Part shown: positions 1 to 9,151 of the stretch, piece by piece
How positions within the stretch are numbered: the stretch's first letter is position 1
Layout: each line of letters starts with the position of its first letter
From: Thermoleophilaceae bacterium
GTDB lineage: Bacteria > Actinomycetota > Thermoleophilia > Solirubrobacterales > Thermoleophilaceae
Direction of reading: 5' to 3'
Length of the DNA: 64,000 bases
Assembly (NCBI GenBank): GCA_030447905.1
Contig: JAUJNZ010000009.1
Span: forward strand, 1 to 64,000
Made by a program: the position numbers and the translations under genes
Notes under the pieces: generated by a model
What the model was told of the DNA's origin: nothing
Databases searched by the model: none
What the model saw: the letters and a program-made list of their open reading frames with translations, nothing else

Positions 1-153
1 CCGTTCAAGGACAAGGACTCGCGCGAGCACTTCGAGATCCGCACCCACAAGCGGCTGATCGATATCCACAGTCCCACGCCCAAGACCGTCGACTCGCTCC
101 AGCGGCTGGACCACCTTCCCGCCGGGGTCGACATCCAGATCCAGCTGGTCTGA
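1..153 (+). CDS. rpsJ: 30S ribosomal protein S10, C-terminal part
   Basis: The window opens inside this gene; 50 C-terminal codons are visible. The stretch [17 protein letters not shown] is the conserved S10 core, which sits in the 30S head next to S3 and S14 and, in other bacteria, also pairs with NusB in antitermination. The TGA at 151-153 overlaps the ATG of rplC, so translation is probably coupled. S10 normally heads the S10 operon, so the operon promoter lies upstream of the window. Confidence 0.95.
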   Translation, partial: PFKDKDSREHFEIRTHKRLIDIHSPTPKTVDSLQRLDHLPAGVDIQIQLV

Positions 154-770
154 TGGCTGCCTTGATCGGTCGCAAGGTCGGCATGACCCAGTTCTTCGCC
201 GACGACGGGCGCGTCGAGCGCGTGACCGTGATCGAGGCCGGCCCCTGCCCGGTGACGGGCATTCGAACCGTCGAGCGGGACGGCTACGAGGCCGTGCAGC
301 TGGCCTTCGGCGAGGTCCGGGAGAAGCGGATCACCAAGGCCGAGCGCGGCCATCTCGCCAAGGCCGGGGCACCGCCGATGCGCCATGTGGTCGAGTTCCG
401 CGACGAGGCCGGCGAGCTGCAGGTGGGCGAGCAGGTGACCGTCGAGGCCTTCGAGCGAGGCGACAAGGTCAAGGTCTCGGCGACCTCGAAGGGCAAGGGT
501 TTCCAGGGCACGGTCAAGCGCCATAACTTCCACCGGGGCCCGGTGACCCACGGGTCGCACAACGTCCGGGCACCCGGCGCGATCGGGGCCTCGGCGACCC
601 CTTCTCGCGTCTTCAAGGGCATCCGCGGTCCCGGCCAAATGGGCAACCGCCGGGTCACCCAGCGCGGCCTCGAGGTCGTCGAGGTACTCCCCGATCGCAA
701 CCTGGTGCTCCTGCGCGGGTCGGTGCCGGGTCCGCGCAACGGCCGCGTCGAGATCCGAGGCGACTCCTGA
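153..770 (+). CDS. rplC: 50S ribosomal protein L3
   Basis: This 205-residue protein matches the usual L3 length. The N-terminal [14 protein letters not shown] motif and the central loop with [11 protein letters not shown] and [12 protein letters not shown] are L3 signatures; in the ribosome this loop reaches toward the peptidyl-transferase centre. The ATG overlaps the rpsJ stop and the gene ends 2 nt before rplD. It is an early 23S rRNA assembly protein. No anomalies were seen. Confidence 0.97.
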   Translation: MAALIGRKVGMTQFFADDGRVERVTVIEAGPCPVTGIRTVERDGYEAVQLAFGEVREKRITKAERGHLAKAGAPPMRHVVEFRDEAGELQVGEQVTVEAFERGDKVKVSATSKGKGFQGTVKRHNFHRGPVTHGSHNVRAPGAIGASATPSRVFKGIRGPGQMGNRRVTQRGLEVVEVLPDRNLVLLRGSVPGPRNGRVEIRGDS

Positions 771-772
771 GC

Positions 773-1441
773 ATGGCCCTGACCGCCCCCTACCTCGGCC
801 GCTCGGAGACCGTCGACCTCGACGAGGCCATCTTCGGCGAAGACTTTCACATGGCGGTCGTGCACGAGGTCGCGCGGGCGGAGCTGAACGCCCGCCGGCG
901 CGGGACGGCTTCGACGCTCACCCGCGCCGAGGTGGCGATGAGCGGGGCCAAGGCCTGGCGCCAGAAGGGCACGGGCCGGGCCCGCGCCGGCGCCCTTTCC
1001 ACCCCGCAGCGCTACGGCGGCGGGGTCGCGTTCGGCCCCAGGCCGCGCCACTACACGGTCAAGGTCAACCGCAAGGTGCGCCGCCGTGCCCTGAGGTGCG
1101 CGCTGTCGGTACACGCGGCGCGCGGGTCGCTGTCCGTGGTCGACCCGAGTGACTTCGACCCGCCGTCCACCAAGCGAGCCGCCGGGGCTCTGTCCGGCCA
1201 GGGGGACGGAGGCGCGCTCATCGTGCTCGCCCCCGCTGGGGAGGAGGGATGCGCAAAGTCGTTTCGCAACCTGCACGGCGTCAGGGTGCTGTCGGTCGAG
1301 GATGTCGGCGTGGCCGACGTGATCGGCGCACGCCGGCTCCTACCCTCGCCCGGGGCGCTCGAGCGTCTGAGCGCGCTGGCGGCGGCGCCGGGGCCCCGCG
1401 GTGCCCGGGCGGCCGCCGAGCCGGAGGTGACGGCGGCGTGA
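773..1441 (+). CDS. rplD: 50S ribosomal protein L4
   Basis: This 222-residue protein has the L4 extended loop around [14 protein letters not shown], which lines the nascent-peptide exit tunnel, followed by [11 protein letters not shown]. In E. coli L4 also represses the S10 operon by binding its leader RNA; whether that holds here cannot be seen because the leader is outside the window. The C-terminal 25 residues are Ala/Pro-rich and probably flexible. The stop overlaps the GTG start of rplW. Confidence 0.96.
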   Translation: MALTAPYLGRSETVDLDEAIFGEDFHMAVVHEVARAELNARRRGTASTLTRAEVAMSGAKAWRQKGTGRARAGALSTPQRYGGGVAFGPRPRHYTVKVNRKVRRRALRCALSVHAARGSLSVVDPSDFDPPSTKRAAGALSGQGDGGALIVLAPAGEEGCAKSFRNLHGVRVLSVEDVGVADVIGARRLLPSPGALERLSALAAAPGPRGARAAAEPEVTAA

Positions 1442-1728
1442 ACGCCCGCGAGGTCCTCATCCGCCCGGTGGTCTCCGAGAAGAGCTACGAGCTGCTCGCC
1501 GCGAACAAGTACACCTTCCGCGTCGACCCGCGCGCGCACAAGACGCAGATCCGCCAGGCTGTCGAAGAGGTCTTCGGCGTCCGCGTCCGCGATGTGCGCA
1601 CCCTGATCGTGAAGTCGAAGCCCAAGCGCCGCGGCTACACGTCTGGCCGCACGCGTCAGTGGAAGAAGGCCGTGGTCCAGGTCCACCCCGAGGACACCAT
1701 CGAGCTGTTCGAGGGCGGGGACCTATAG
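1438..1728 (+). CDS. rplW: 50S ribosomal protein L23
   Basis: This 96-residue protein starts with GTG at 1438, inside a GTGA overlap with the rplD stop; longer in-frame extensions upstream would lie wholly within rplD and are rejected. It begins REVLIRPVVSEKSY and contains NKYTFRVDPRAHKTQ and FGVRVRDVRT, all typical of L23. L23 sits at the tunnel exit and is the docking site for trigger factor and SRP. It ends 3 nt before rplB. Confidence 0.96.
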   Translation: MNAREVLIRPVVSEKSYELLAANKYTFRVDPRAHKTQIRQAVEEVFGVRVRDVRTLIVKSKPKRRGYTSGRTRQWKKAVVQVHPEDTIELFEGGDL

Positions 1729-1731
1729 GCC

Positions 1732-2580
1732 ATGGCTCGCGTCAAGAAGCAGAAGCCGACCAGCCCGGGACGCCGTTTCGCGACCTGGTCGGACAGGGTG
1801 GAGATCACCAAGGATCGGCCGGAGAAGTCCCTCGTCGAGGGAATATCCAAGAGCGGCGGACGCAACACCCATGGGCGCAAGACCTCGCGCCACCGTGGCG
1901 GCGGAGCCAAGCGTCTCTACCGCAAGGTCGACTTCAAGCGACGCAAGGACGGCGTGCCGGCCAAGGTCGCGGCCATCGAATACGACCCCAACCGGACCGC
2001 CTACATCGCCCTCCTCCATTACGCCGACGGCGAGAAGCGCTACATCCTCGCGCCCCAGCGGCTGAACGTGGGCGACACCGTCGCGAACGGCCCCGGAGCG
2101 GAGATCTCGGCCGGCAACTGCCTGCCTCTCGGCCTCATCCCGGTCGGCACGACCGTTCACAACGTCGAGCTCCAGCCCGGACGGGGCGGCCAGCTCGGGC
2201 GCTCCGCCGGCGCGGCCATCCAGCTCATGGCCAAGGAGGGCAAGCGGGCCACTCTGCGCCTGCCTTCGGGTGAGATGCGCACGGCTGAGCTCGAGTGCCG
2301 CGCGACGATCGGGTCGATCGGGCACGTCGAGCACCAGAACGTGGACATCGGCAAGGCCGGCCGCAACCGTCACCTCGGCAGGCGCCCCCAAACCCGCGGC
2401 ACCGCCATGAACCCGGTCGACCACCCCCACGGGGGGGGCGAGGGCTCGACCACGGCCGGCCGCCATCCGGTCACGCCATGGGGCGTCCCGACCCTCGGCT
2501 ATCCGACCCGCAAGAAGGGCAAGCCGTCTGACCGCTACATCGTCCGTCGCCGGCGTTCGGGCCGGCGACGCAGGCGCTAG
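1732..2580 (+). CDS. rplB: 50S ribosomal protein L2
   Basis: This 282-residue protein has the standard L2 length. Diagnostic segments include [15 protein letters not shown] near residue 45 and the C-terminal [12 protein letters not shown] near residue 225, whose histidine is important for peptidyl-transferase assembly in E. coli. L2 bridges 23S rRNA domains near the catalytic centre. The ATG follows the rplW stop by 3 nt and a 20-nt gap separates the gene from rpsS. The C-terminus is strongly basic, as expected. Confidence 0.98.
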   Translation: MARVKKQKPTSPGRRFATWSDRVEITKDRPEKSLVEGISKSGGRNTHGRKTSRHRGGGAKRLYRKVDFKRRKDGVPAKVAAIEYDPNRTAYIALLHYADGEKRYILAPQRLNVGDTVANGPGAEISAGNCLPLGLIPVGTTVHNVELQPGRGGQLGRSAGAAIQLMAKEGKRATLRLPSGEMRTAELECRATIGSIGHVEHQNVDIGKAGRNRHLGRRPQTRGTAMNPVDHPHGGGEGSTTAGRHPVTPWGVPTLGYPTRKKGKPSDRYIVRRRRSGRRRRR

Positions 2581-2600
2581 ACGCCAGGAGGGATTGAAAG

Positions 2601-2879
2601 TTGTCCCGTTCGGCGAAGAAGGGCCCCTGGGCCGAGGAGCGGTTGATGAGCCGGATCGCGGCCATGAACGAGTCGGGGCAGAGGCAGATGGTGAGGACCT
2701 GGTCGCGCGCATCGACGATCTTCCCGGAGATGGTCGGGCACACGATCGCCGTGCACGACGGGCGCAAGCACGTGCCGGTGTTCGTGTCGGAGTCGATGGT
2801 CGGCCACAAGCTCGGCGAGTTCGCGCCCACGCGGCTCTTCCGGGGTCACGCGGGCGGCGACCGGGCCCGGATGCGATGA
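2601..2879 (+). CDS. rpsS: 30S ribosomal protein S19
   Basis: This 92-residue protein starts with TTG at 2601, preceded by an AGGAGGG Shine-Dalgarno at about 2586-2592. It begins [14 protein letters not shown] and has [18 protein letters not shown] and [11 protein letters not shown], which are S19 signatures. S19 lies in the 30S head and contacts S13 and the A-site finger. Its TGA overlaps the ATG of rplV (ATGA). Confidence 0.97.
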   Translation: MSRSAKKGPWAEERLMSRIAAMNESGQRQMVRTWSRASTIFPEMVGHTIAVHDGRKHVPVFVSESMVGHKLGEFAPTRLFRGHAGGDRARMR

Positions 2880-3451
2880 GTCACGCCCGGGGTGAGGAGA
2901 GCGATCCCCAGACGGTCGGGGACGGGGAGGGGGAGGGGACTCCCGCAGCCGCGGACGACGCCGGCACCGAGCGCGCCGAGCCCCAGGGCGGTGGGACGGA
3001 CTCGGGCGACACCGGGGAGGCCCCGCGGCGCTCCGCTCGCCGCGGCGCCGCCGAGACGACGACCGGATCCGGCCGCCGGCCGGCGAGACGCCGGACCGCT
3101 GAGGAGGCGGTCAGCGTCCGGGCCCAGGCCAAGTACGTGCGCTGTGCGCCCCGCAAGGCGCGTCTCGTGATCGACCACATCCGCGGCAAGTCCGTCGACG
3201 AGGCCCGTGCCATACTGCTGACCACGCCGCGCGCCGCGTCGAGGGACGTGCTCAAGCTCCTCGACTCGTGCGTGGCCAACGCCGAGAACAACCACGAGCT
3301 CTCAACCGACGAGCTCAGGGTGGCGAGGGCCTACGTGGACGAGGGACCGACGCTCAAGCGCTACCGGCCCCGAGCACTCGGCCGTGCCACCAGGATCCGC
3401 AAGCGAACAAGTCACATGACGATCTACCTGACCAACGAGGAAGGCCGCTAG
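2876..3451 (+). CDS. rplV: 50S ribosomal protein L22 with long N-terminal extension
   Basis: The protein is 191 residues, while L22 is usually about 110-120. The L22 core starts near residue 80 ([20 protein letters not shown]) and includes the beta-hairpin that lines the exit tunnel, ending [10 protein letters not shown]. The first roughly 78 residues are an added tail: about 50 acidic, Gly/Thr-rich residues and then an Arg-rich linker. The ATG at 2876 makes an ATGA overlap with rpsS, which supports this start; no better start exists near the core. The extension is probably disordered and exposed on the subunit. Confidence 0.94.
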   Translation: MSHARGEESDPQTVGDGEGEGTPAAADDAGTERAEPQGGGTDSGDTGEAPRRSARRGAAETTTGSGRRPARRRTAEEAVSVRAQAKYVRCAPRKARLVIDHIRGKSVDEARAILLTTPRAASRDVLKLLDSCVANAENNHELSTDELRVARAYVDEGPTLKRYRPRALGRATRIRKRTSHMTIYLTNEEGR

Positions 3452-3453
3452 CC

Positions 3454-4293
3454 ATGGGCCGCAAAGTGCATCCCGAGGCCTTCCGGGTCGGCTACATCCA
3501 CGACTGGAAGGCGACCTGGTTCAACGAGCGGGGCTTCTCCGACTACTTGCTCGAGGACATACGCATCCGCGAGCACATTCAGAACCGGCTCGCGCACGCC
3601 GGCCTCTCGAACATCACGATCAAGAAGAACTCGAGCGAGGTCGAGGTCAACATCCACACCGCCCGGCCGGGGATCGTGATCGGTAAGTCGGGCACCGAGG
3701 TCGATGCGCTCCGCCGCACCCTGCACCGTATGACCGGCAAGGCGGTGAAGGTGAACATCCTCGAGATCAAGCGACCGGAGCTCGACGCCAAGCTCGTCGC
3801 GCAGTCGATCGCCGAGCAGCTGCAGAACCGGGTGGCCTTCCGACGAGCCATGAAGCGCTCGCTGACCTCGGCGATGCGCTCGGGCGCGAAGGGGGTGCGG
3901 ATCCAGGTCTCGGGGCGCCTCGGCGGCGCCGAGATGGCGCGCACCCAGAGCTACTCCGAGGGTCGCGTCCCGCTCCACACCCTGCGCGCCGACATCGACT
4001 TCGGCTTCAACGAGGCCCGCACGACCTTCGGGCGGATCGGGGTCAAGGTGTGGATGAACAAAGGCGAGATCATGCCCTCCGGCTTCGCCCAGGACCTTAC
4101 GTCGCTGGAGGCTCCCGACCGCCAGAGCGGTCCCGGCGGCGGCCGCGGCGGCCGCGACCGCGGTGGACGCGGAGGGCGCGGTGGCCGCGGCGGTCCCGGC
4201 CGCGGCGCGCCGGGCAACGGCGGCCGCGGTCGCCCCGACGGCGCGCGTGGCGGCCAGGCCGGCCCGCCAGGCGGCCCGCGCGGAGGAGGCTGA
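3454..4293 (+). CDS. rpsC: 30S ribosomal protein S3 with RGG-rich C-terminal tail
   Basis: This 279-residue protein contains the KH domain (GIVIGKSGTEVDALR) and the S3 C-terminal domain (RTQSYSEGRVPLHTLRADI), ending in the family-typical VKVWMNKGEI near residue 210. S3 forms part of the mRNA entry channel and its helicase. About 60 further residues follow, the last 50 almost entirely Gly, Arg and Pro with repeated GGR/RGG units, resembling a eukaryotic RGG box. ATG 3454 follows the rplV stop by 2 nt. Confidence 0.96.
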   Translation: MGRKVHPEAFRVGYIHDWKATWFNERGFSDYLLEDIRIREHIQNRLAHAGLSNITIKKNSSEVEVNIHTARPGIVIGKSGTEVDALRRTLHRMTGKAVKVNILEIKRPELDAKLVAQSIAEQLQNRVAFRRAMKRSLTSAMRSGAKGVRIQVSGRLGGAEMARTQSYSEGRVPLHTLRADIDFGFNEARTTFGRIGVKVWMNKGEIMPSGFAQDLTSLEAPDRQSGPGGGRGGRDRGGRGGRGGRGGPGRGAPGNGGRGRPDGARGGQAGPPGGPRGGG

Positions 4294-4299
4294 TCGCCC

Positions 4300-4743
4300 G
4301 TGCTGCAACCCAAGCGCGTCAAGCACCGCAAGCAGCATCGTGGCCGGCGGGCCGGCTACTCCAAGGGCGGCACCCGCGTGGAGTTCGGCGAGTACGGGCT
4401 CAAGGCCCTCGACCGCGGCTGGATCACCAACCGCCAGATCGAGGCCGCCCGTATCGCCATGACCCGCAAGATCCGCCGCGGCGGCAAGGTCTGGATCAAC
4501 GTCTTCCCCGACAAGCCGGTCACCGCCAAGCCGGCCGAGACCCGCATGGGCTCCGGCAAGGGCGGCCTCGAGGGGTGGGTCGCGGTGGTCAAGCCGGGGC
4601 GCGTCATGTTCGAGCTGGCCGGCGTGCCGGAGCCGCTCGCCCGCGAGGCGATGCGCCTGGCGGGGCACAAGCTGCCCGTCAAGACCAAGTTCGTCGTGCG
4701 CGAAGGCGTGGTCGACCAGGCCGCCCAGGGAGACGCGTCGTGA
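4300..4743 (+). CDS. rplP: 50S ribosomal protein L16
   Basis: This 147-residue protein starts with GTG at 4300, six bases after the rpsC stop. It reads [15 protein letters not shown] and has the L16 motifs [28 protein letters not shown] and [17 protein letters not shown]16 organises the A-site tRNA binding region of the large subunit. Its stop overlaps the GTG start of rpmC by GTGA. Confidence 0.97.
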   Translation: MLQPKRVKHRKQHRGRRAGYSKGGTRVEFGEYGLKALDRGWITNRQIEAARIAMTRKIRRGGKVWINVFPDKPVTAKPAETRMGSGKGGLEGWVAVVKPGRVMFELAGVPEPLAREAMRLAGHKLPVKTKFVVREGVVDQAAQGDAS

Positions 4744-4964
4744 AGGCGCACGAGGTGCACGGCCTCGACGACGGCTCGCTGATCGAGCATCTGCGCGACG
4801 CCCGCCAGGAGGTCTTCAACCTCCGCTTCCAGCTCGCGACGGGTCAGCTCGAGAACACGTCTCGCGTCCGCGAGGCCAAGAAGGACCTGGCACGGGGACT
4901 GACGGTGGCCCGGGAGCGCAACATCGACGTCGATCGCGAGCTTGCGAGGCAGCGCCGTGGCTGA
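4740..4964 (+). CDS. rpmC: 50S ribosomal protein L29
   Basis: This 74-residue protein has a GTG start within a GTGA overlap with rplP. The two-helix L29 fold is visible: [20 protein letters not shown], the conserved [16 protein letters not shown] segment and a final helix with ARERN. L29 sits next to L23 at the tunnel exit. The 3' end overlaps rpsQ by 8 bp. Confidence 0.94.
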   Translation: MKAHEVHGLDDGSLIEHLRDARQEVFNLRFQLATGQLENTSRVREAKKDLARGLTVARERNIDVDRELARQRRG

Positions 4965-5373
4965 CGGAGCGGCGAGAACCCCGGCCGACCGGGACGCGGA
5001 GCGCACCGAGCGACGCCGGCGCAACGCCCGCCAGCGCCGCGCCTGGCGCGCTCGCCAGCGCTCGCGCCGCGCCGACCGCGAGTCGCGCGGCCCGGCGACC
5101 ACCGAGCCGGTCGCTACGGGCGGGCGCGGGCGCCCGCGCGTGCGCCAGGGCGTCGTGGTCTCCGACAAGGCGCCGAAGACCCTCGTCGTGCGCATCGACA
5201 CCACCCGCCAGCACCGCATCTACAAGAAGACGGTCCGCGAGTCGACGACGCTGCACGCCCACGACGAGCGCGACGAGGCCCGGGCCGGGGACACGGTCCG
5301 CGTCGTCGAGAGCCGTCCGCTGAGCGCCACCAAGCGCTGGCGCCTTATCGAGATCCTGGAGCGGGCGAGGTAG
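4957..5373 (+). CDS. rpsQ: 30S ribosomal protein S17 with arginine-rich N-terminal extension
   Basis: The protein is 138 residues from GTG 4957 (GTGGCTGAC), while S17 is usually 80-90. The S17 core starts near residue 60 with RQGVVVSDKAPKTLVV and continues through YKKTVRESTTLHAHDE and RPLSATKRWRL. The preceding 55 or so residues are highly basic (ERTERRRRNARQRRAWRAR) and likely bind rRNA nonspecifically. The start overlaps rpmC; an ATG 15 nt upstream is possible but less natural. S17 binds 16S rRNA helix 11 and the 5' domain. Confidence 0.93.
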   Translation: MADGAARTPADRDAERTERRRRNARQRRAWRARQRSRRADRESRGPATTEPVATGGRGRPRVRQGVVVSDKAPKTLVVRIDTTRQHRIYKKTVRESTTLHAHDERDEARAGDTVRVVESRPLSATKRWRLIEILERAR

Positions 5374-5379
5374 CCCCCC

Positions 5380-5748
5380 ATGGTCCAACCCGAGACTCGC
5401 CTCCGGGTGGCCGACAACACCGGCGCCCGCGAGATTCTCTGCATCCGCGTGCGCGGTGGCTCGCGGCGACGCTACGCCGGCGTCGGCGACGTCATCATCG
5501 GCACGGTCAAGCAGGCCATCCCGCACGGCTCGGTGCGCAAGGGCGACGTCGTCACCGCCGTGGTCGTGCGAACGCGCAAGGAGCTCGGCCGCGAGGACGG
5601 GACCTACATCGCCTTCGACGAGAACGCCGCGGTGATCATCGACGCCCAGCAGAACCCGCGCGGAACGCGCATCTTCGGACCGGTGGCGCGCGAGCTGCGC
5701 GAGCGCAACTTCATGAAGATCGTCTCCCTGGCTCCGGAGGTGTTGTAG
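5380..5748 (+). CDS. rplN: 50S ribosomal protein L14
   Basis: This 122-residue protein has the canonical L14 length and sequence: [18 protein letters not shown] at the start, [18 protein letters not shown] in the middle and [14 protein letters not shown] near the end. L14 forms an intersubunit bridge with 16S rRNA. It opens the spc part of the cluster six bases after rpsQ, so there is no room for a separate promoter. The TAG stop overlaps the GTG start of rplX. Confidence 0.98.
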   Translation: MVQPETRLRVADNTGAREILCIRVRGGSRRRYAGVGDVIIGTVKQAIPHGSVRKGDVVTAVVVRTRKELGREDGTYIAFDENAAVIIDAQQNPRGTRIFGPVARELRERNFMKIVSLAPEVL

Positions 5749-6086
5749 TGGCCCACAAGGCGCGAATCCGTCGCGACGACACCGTAAAGGTGATCTCGGG
5801 CAAGGACAGCGGCAAGACCGGCCGCGTTCTGCGCGTCGAGCCCAAGCGCGAGCGCGTGTTCGTCGAGGGAATGAACATGCAGAAGCGCCACCAGCGCGCA
5901 CGCACCATGCGCGATCTCCAGAAGGCCCAGCAGACGGGAGGAATCATCGAGTCCGAGGGGCCGATCCACATCTCGAACGTCAAGCTGCTCGACCCACGCA
6001 CCAGCGAGCCCACGCGCGTCGGAGTCACTCGGGAGGGCGGCGTCCGCCGGCGGGTCGCCAAGCGCTCGGGCGAGGTGATCGACTGA
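5748..6086 (+). CDS. rplX: 50S ribosomal protein L24
   Basis: This 112-residue protein has a GTG start overlapping the rplN stop (TAGTG). The N-terminal KOW motif ([20 protein letters not shown]) is clear, followed by the L24 segment [11 protein letters not shown] and [11 protein letters not shown]24 initiates large-subunit assembly at the 5' end of 23S rRNA. The TGA overlaps the ATG of rplE. Confidence 0.97.
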   Translation: MAHKARIRRDDTVKVISGKDSGKTGRVLRVEPKRERVFVEGMNMQKRHQRARTMRDLQKAQQTGGIIESEGPIHISNVKLLDPRTSEPTRVGVTREGGVRRRVAKRSGEVID

Positions 6087-6787
6087 TGGCGGTCAAGACG
6101 CCGGCGGTGGTCCCGCGGCTGAGGATCCGGTACGAGGAGGAGATCCGCCCCCAACTCGTCGAGCGCTACGGCCTGCGCAGCGTGATGGAGGCGCCGAGGC
6201 TCGAGAAGATCACGCTGAACATGGGCGTCGGCGACGCCAAGCAGGATTCCCGGGTGCTCGAGCAGGCCGGCGAGCAGCTCGCCATCATCGCCGGCCAGGC
6301 TCCGAGCGAGCGCCGCGCCCGCCGGTCGATCGCCGGCTTCAAGATCCGGGACGGGATGCCGATCGGGGTGGCGGTCACCCTGCGCAACGCGCGCATGTAC
6401 GAGTTCCTCGACCGCCTGACCGCGACCGCGCTGCCGCGGGTGCGCGACTTCCGCGGGCTCAACCCCCGGGCGTTCGACGGGCGGGGCAACTACTCGCTCG
6501 GCATCCGCGAGCAGATCATCTTTCCGGAGATCGACTACGACTCGATCGACCAGGTGCGCGGGCTCGACGTGACCATCACGACCTCGACGGCAAGCGATGC
6601 GCAGGCGTTCTTCCTGCTGCGTGAGCTCGGGATGCCGTTCCAGCGCGAGGGCGGACCGGACGATCGTCCTCTCCGCGGGCCCGAGGACGAGCGGGGCGGA
6701 CCGAGTCAGCCCGACGCCATCTCTCCCGCCAACCAGCCGCCCGATGCCGAGGCCGTTCCCTCCGGCGTCGGCCCGGAACCCAGCTAG
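6086..6787 (+). CDS. rplE: 50S ribosomal protein L5 with C-terminal extension
   Basis: This protein is 233 residues; L5 is usually near 180. The core contains [51 protein letters not shown] and [19 protein letters not shown]5 binds 5S rRNA and contacts P-site tRNA. After residue 187 or so (GMPFQREGG) about 45 residues of Pro/Gly/Glu-rich, low-complexity sequence are added. The extension keeps the same codon bias and ends 14 nt before rpsZ, so it is probably translated. Confidence 0.95.
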   Translation: MAVKTPAVVPRLRIRYEEEIRPQLVERYGLRSVMEAPRLEKITLNMGVGDAKQDSRVLEQAGEQLAIIAGQAPSERRARRSIAGFKIRDGMPIGVAVTLRNARMYEFLDRLTATALPRVRDFRGLNPRAFDGRGNYSLGIREQIIFPEIDYDSIDQVRGLDVTITTSTASDAQAFFLLRELGMPFQREGGPDDRPLRGPEDERGGPSQPDAISPANQPPDAEAVPSGVGPEPS

Positions 6788-6801
6788 CGTAGGGACCACA
6801 C

Positions 6802-6987
6802 ATGGCCAAGACCTCGCAGTTCGTCAAGTCCCAGCGTCAGCACAAGTACCGGACGCGCAACTACCACCGCTGCCGGCGATGTGGTCGCTCGCGCGCCTAC
6901 CTGCGCAAGTTCGGGCTCTGCCGGATCTGCCTGCGCGAGGTGGCCAGCGAGGGCTATGTGCCCGGCCTGACCAAGTCGAGCTGGTAG
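6802..6987 (+). CDS. rpsZ: 30S ribosomal protein S14, zinc-binding type Z
   Basis: This 61-residue protein is the short S14 form. It has [10 protein letters not shown] and GLCRICLRE, giving the C-x2-C...C-x2-C zinc ribbon of type Z (C+) S14. It lies in the 30S head between S3 and S10. In other actinobacteria a zinc-free S14 paralogue under Zur control may replace it in zinc starvation; none is in this window. No strong Shine-Dalgarno precedes the ATG. Confidence 0.97.
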   Translation: MAKTSQFVKSQRQHKYRTRNYHRCRRCGRSRAYLRKFGLCRICLREVASEGYVPGLTKSSW

Positions 6988-7004
6988 ACGATCCCGGGAA
7001 CGCC

Positions 7005-7403
7005 ATGACCGTCACCGATCCGATCGCCGACCTGCTGACGCGCATTCGCAACGCGCTCGTCGCCGAGCACGACGAGGTCGAGCTGCCCTCCTCGCGCTTC
7101 AAGGCCGAGGTCGCCCGCATCCTCTCCGAGCAGGGTTACATCGAGGGCTACCGGACCGAGTCGGCACGGGTCGGCCAGACGCTGCACATCGACCTCAAGT
7201 ACACGCCCGACCGCCGTCCGGTCATCTCCGGCCTGCGCCGCGTCTCGCGTCCCGGGCGGCGCACGTACGTCGGGGCGGGCGACGTGCCGCGCGTGCTCGG
7301 AGGCATGGGCACCGCCATCCTCTCGACCTCGAGTGGCGTGATGACGGGCCACGAGGCCCGCCGCGCGGGGGTGGGCGGCGAGGTCGTCGCCTTCATCTAC
7401 TAG
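7005..7403 (+). CDS. rpsH: 30S ribosomal protein S8
   Basis: From ATG 7005 the protein has 132 residues, the normal S8 length: MTVTDPIADLLTRIRNAL, YIEGYR, and the C-terminal GGMGTAILSTSSGVMTGHEAR. S8 binds the central domain of 16S rRNA and, in E. coli, is the translational repressor of the spc operon. A longer in-frame reading from 6597 would overlap rplE and rpsZ and is rejected. It ends 10 nt before rplF. Confidence 0.97.
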   Translation: MTVTDPIADLLTRIRNALVAEHDEVELPSSRFKAEVARILSEQGYIEGYRTESARVGQTLHIDLKYTPDRRPVISGLRRVSRPGRRTYVGAGDVPRVLGGMGTAILSTSSGVMTGHEARRAGVGGEVVAFIY

Positions 7404-7413
7404 CCGGGCAGCG

Positions 7414-7947
7414 ATGAGCCGCATCGGAAAGCAGCCGATCCCCGTGCCCGCCGGCGTCAACGTGCAGGTCGAGCCGGGGCTCGTACGCGTCAACGGTCCC
7501 AAGGGCGAGCTCTCCGAGCGGGTGTCTCGCGCCATGACGGTGGAGCAGTCCGACGGCGAGCTGCTCGTCACCCGCCCAACCGACCGCGGCGAGCACCGCG
7601 CCCTGCACGGGCTTACGCGTACGCTGATCGCCAACATGGTCACCGGCGTCACCGACGGGTACGAGAAGCGGCTCGAGATCCAGGGCGTCGGCTACCGCGC
7701 GGCCCTGCGCGGCAACGACGTGGAGCTCCAGGTCGGCTACTCCCATCCCGTCGTAATCGCGGCGCCCGGGGGCATCGAGTTCGACGTTCCGGCCCCGACC
7801 CAGATCGTCGTGCGAGGTTCCTCCAAGCAGGCCGTCGGGGAGATCGCGGCGCGGATCCGCAAGGTCCGGCCGCCCGAGCCCTACAAGGGCAAGGGCATCC
7901 GCTACCAGGGCGAGCAGGTCCAGCGGAAGGTCGGCAAGCGCGCATGA
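7414..7947 (+). CDS. rplF: 50S ribosomal protein L6
   Basis: This 177-residue protein shows the duplicated L6 fold: [15 protein letters not shown] and [10 protein letters not shown] in the first half, and [14 protein letters not shown] with [18 protein letters not shown] in the second. It binds near the sarcin-ricin loop and the GTPase-associated centre. The stop overlaps the rplR start (ATGA). Confidence 0.98.
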   Translation: MSRIGKQPIPVPAGVNVQVEPGLVRVNGPKGELSERVSRAMTVEQSDGELLVTRPTDRGEHRALHGLTRTLIANMVTGVTDGYEKRLEIQGVGYRAALRGNDVELQVGYSHPVVIAAPGGIEFDVPAPTQIVVRGSSKQAVGEIAARIRKVRPPEPYKGKGIRYQGEQVQRKVGKRA

Positions 7948-8306
7948 GCGGCGTCCGCACCGCCGACAAGCGCATGCAGCGCCTGCGCCGCCGCCGACGC
8001 GTGCGCGCGAAGGTGCGTGGCACCGCCGAGCGCCCGCGGCTGTCGGTCTTTCGGTCGAACCGCGGAGTCGGGGCACAGCTCGTCGACGACGTCAGCGGGC
8101 ACACGCTGGCCGCGGCGACCTGGACCGAGCCCGAGCTGCGCGAGCTCGGCCGCACCGACCAGGCCCGGCGCGCCGGCGAGCTGCTCGCCGCCCGTGCGCG
8201 CGAACGGGGCGTGGAGACGTGCGTGTTCGACCGCGGCGGCTATCGGTACCACGGGCGCGTGCAGGCGCTCGCCGACGGGGCCCGCGAGGGAGGCCTGCGC
8301 TTCTAG
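7944..8306 (+). CDS. rplR: 50S ribosomal protein L18
   Basis: This 120-residue protein carries the L18 motifs [35 protein letters not shown] and [27 protein letters not shown]18 binds 5S rRNA together with L5. It is translationally coupled to rplF by ATGA. A 71-nt gap follows before rpsE, unusual in this tightly packed cluster, and contains a promoter-like hexamer. Confidence 0.97.
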   Translation: MSGVRTADKRMQRLRRRRRVRAKVRGTAERPRLSVFRSNRGVGAQLVDDVSGHTLAAATWTEPELRELGRTDQARRAGELLAARARERGVETCVFDRGGYRYHGRVQALADGAREGGLRF

Positions 8307-8377
8307 GAGTCGCGGGAGGCGTGCGCCTCGTCGCTCGTCGTCTCCCGGAGAAGCGTCCGATACCCTCGACAGTCGCT

Positions 8378-8965
8378 ATGGCTCGTGGAGAGAGAACAGA
8401 ACGCACCGGTCCCGACCTCCAGGAGCGGGTCGTCGAGATCAATCGGGTCGCGAAGGTCGTCAAGGGCGGCCGCCGCTTCTCGTTCACGGCGCTCGTCGTC
8501 GTCGGCGACGAGCGCTCACGCGTCGGCGTCGGCTACGGCAAGGCCAACGAGGTTCCGCTGGCCATCCAGAAGGGCGTGGAGCGGGCGCGCCGGAACATGT
8601 TCGAGGTCCCGATGTACGGGACGACGATCACCCATGAGGTGCTCGGGGCCTTCGGCGCGGGACGCGTCCTGCTCAAGCCCGCCTCCGAGGGCACCGGGGT
8701 GATCGCGGGCGGCGGCGTCCGGGCCGTACTCGAGCTCGCCGGCATCCGCGACGTGCTCTCGAAGTCGCTCGGGACGCAGAACCCGATCAACCTGGTCAAG
8801 GCCACGGTCACCGGCCTGCAGGAGCTTCGCAGCCCCGCTCAGGTGGCCGAGCTGCGGGGCCTCAGCGTGCGCGAGGTGCTCGGTGGGCGTCCCGACGGCG
8901 CCAACGGAGCACCGGCGGACGGCGCCGGCGGCCAGGCACAAACCTCCGTAGAGGCGGGGTCGTGA
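8378..8965 (+). CDS. rpsE: 30S ribosomal protein S5
   Basis: From ATG 8378 the protein is 195 residues, with the S5 double-stranded RNA-binding domain ([34 protein letters not shown]) and the C-terminal [18 protein letters not shown]5 affects decoding fidelity. No Shine-Dalgarno is visible; a TACCCT hexamer at 8361-8366 ends 11 nt before the ATG, suggesting an internal promoter and a near-leaderless start. The last 20 or so residues (after GGRPDG) are a low-complexity tail. The stop overlaps the rpmD ATG. Confidence 0.95.
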   Translation: MARGERTERTGPDLQERVVEINRVAKVVKGGRRFSFTALVVVGDERSRVGVGYGKANEVPLAIQKGVERARRNMFEVPMYGTTITHEVLGAFGAGRVLLKPASEGTGVIAGGGVRAVLELAGIRDVLSKSLGTQNPINLVKATVTGLQELRSPAQVAELRGLSVREVLGGRPDGANGAPADGAGGQAQTSVEAGS

Positions 8966-9141
8966 TGGCCGATCTGCGCGTTACCCAGGTCCGCTCGGCC
9001 AACGGCGCTGATCCCAAGCAGCGGGCGGCGCTCCGCTCGCTCGGCCTCGGCCGCATCGGGTCCGCCCGCGAGCGACCCGACGAGCCCACCGTACGCGGCG
9101 CTCTGCGCGTCGTCGAGCACCTCGTCAAGATCGAACGCTGA
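8965..9141 (+). CDS. rpmD: 50S ribosomal protein L30
   Basis: This small gene encodes 58 residues: [18 protein letters not shown], then RSLGLGRIGSARERPDEP and a C-terminal RVVEHLVKIER. This matches the L30 fold and length. The ATG at 8965 sits in a TGATG overlap with rpsE, and rplO follows after 10 nt, exactly the conserved rpsE-rpmD-rplO order. Confidence 0.95.
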   Translation: MADLRVTQVRSANGADPKQRAALRSLGLGRIGSARERPDEPTVRGALRVVEHLVKIER

Positions 9142-9151
9142 GGGGGCCGTC

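Noticed and set aside
3448-4668. Long minus-strand open frame (406 codons) opposite rpsC-rplP
   Set aside because: It is the antisense shadow of conserved GC-rich ribosomal genes, with His/Arg/Asp-rich text and no family match.
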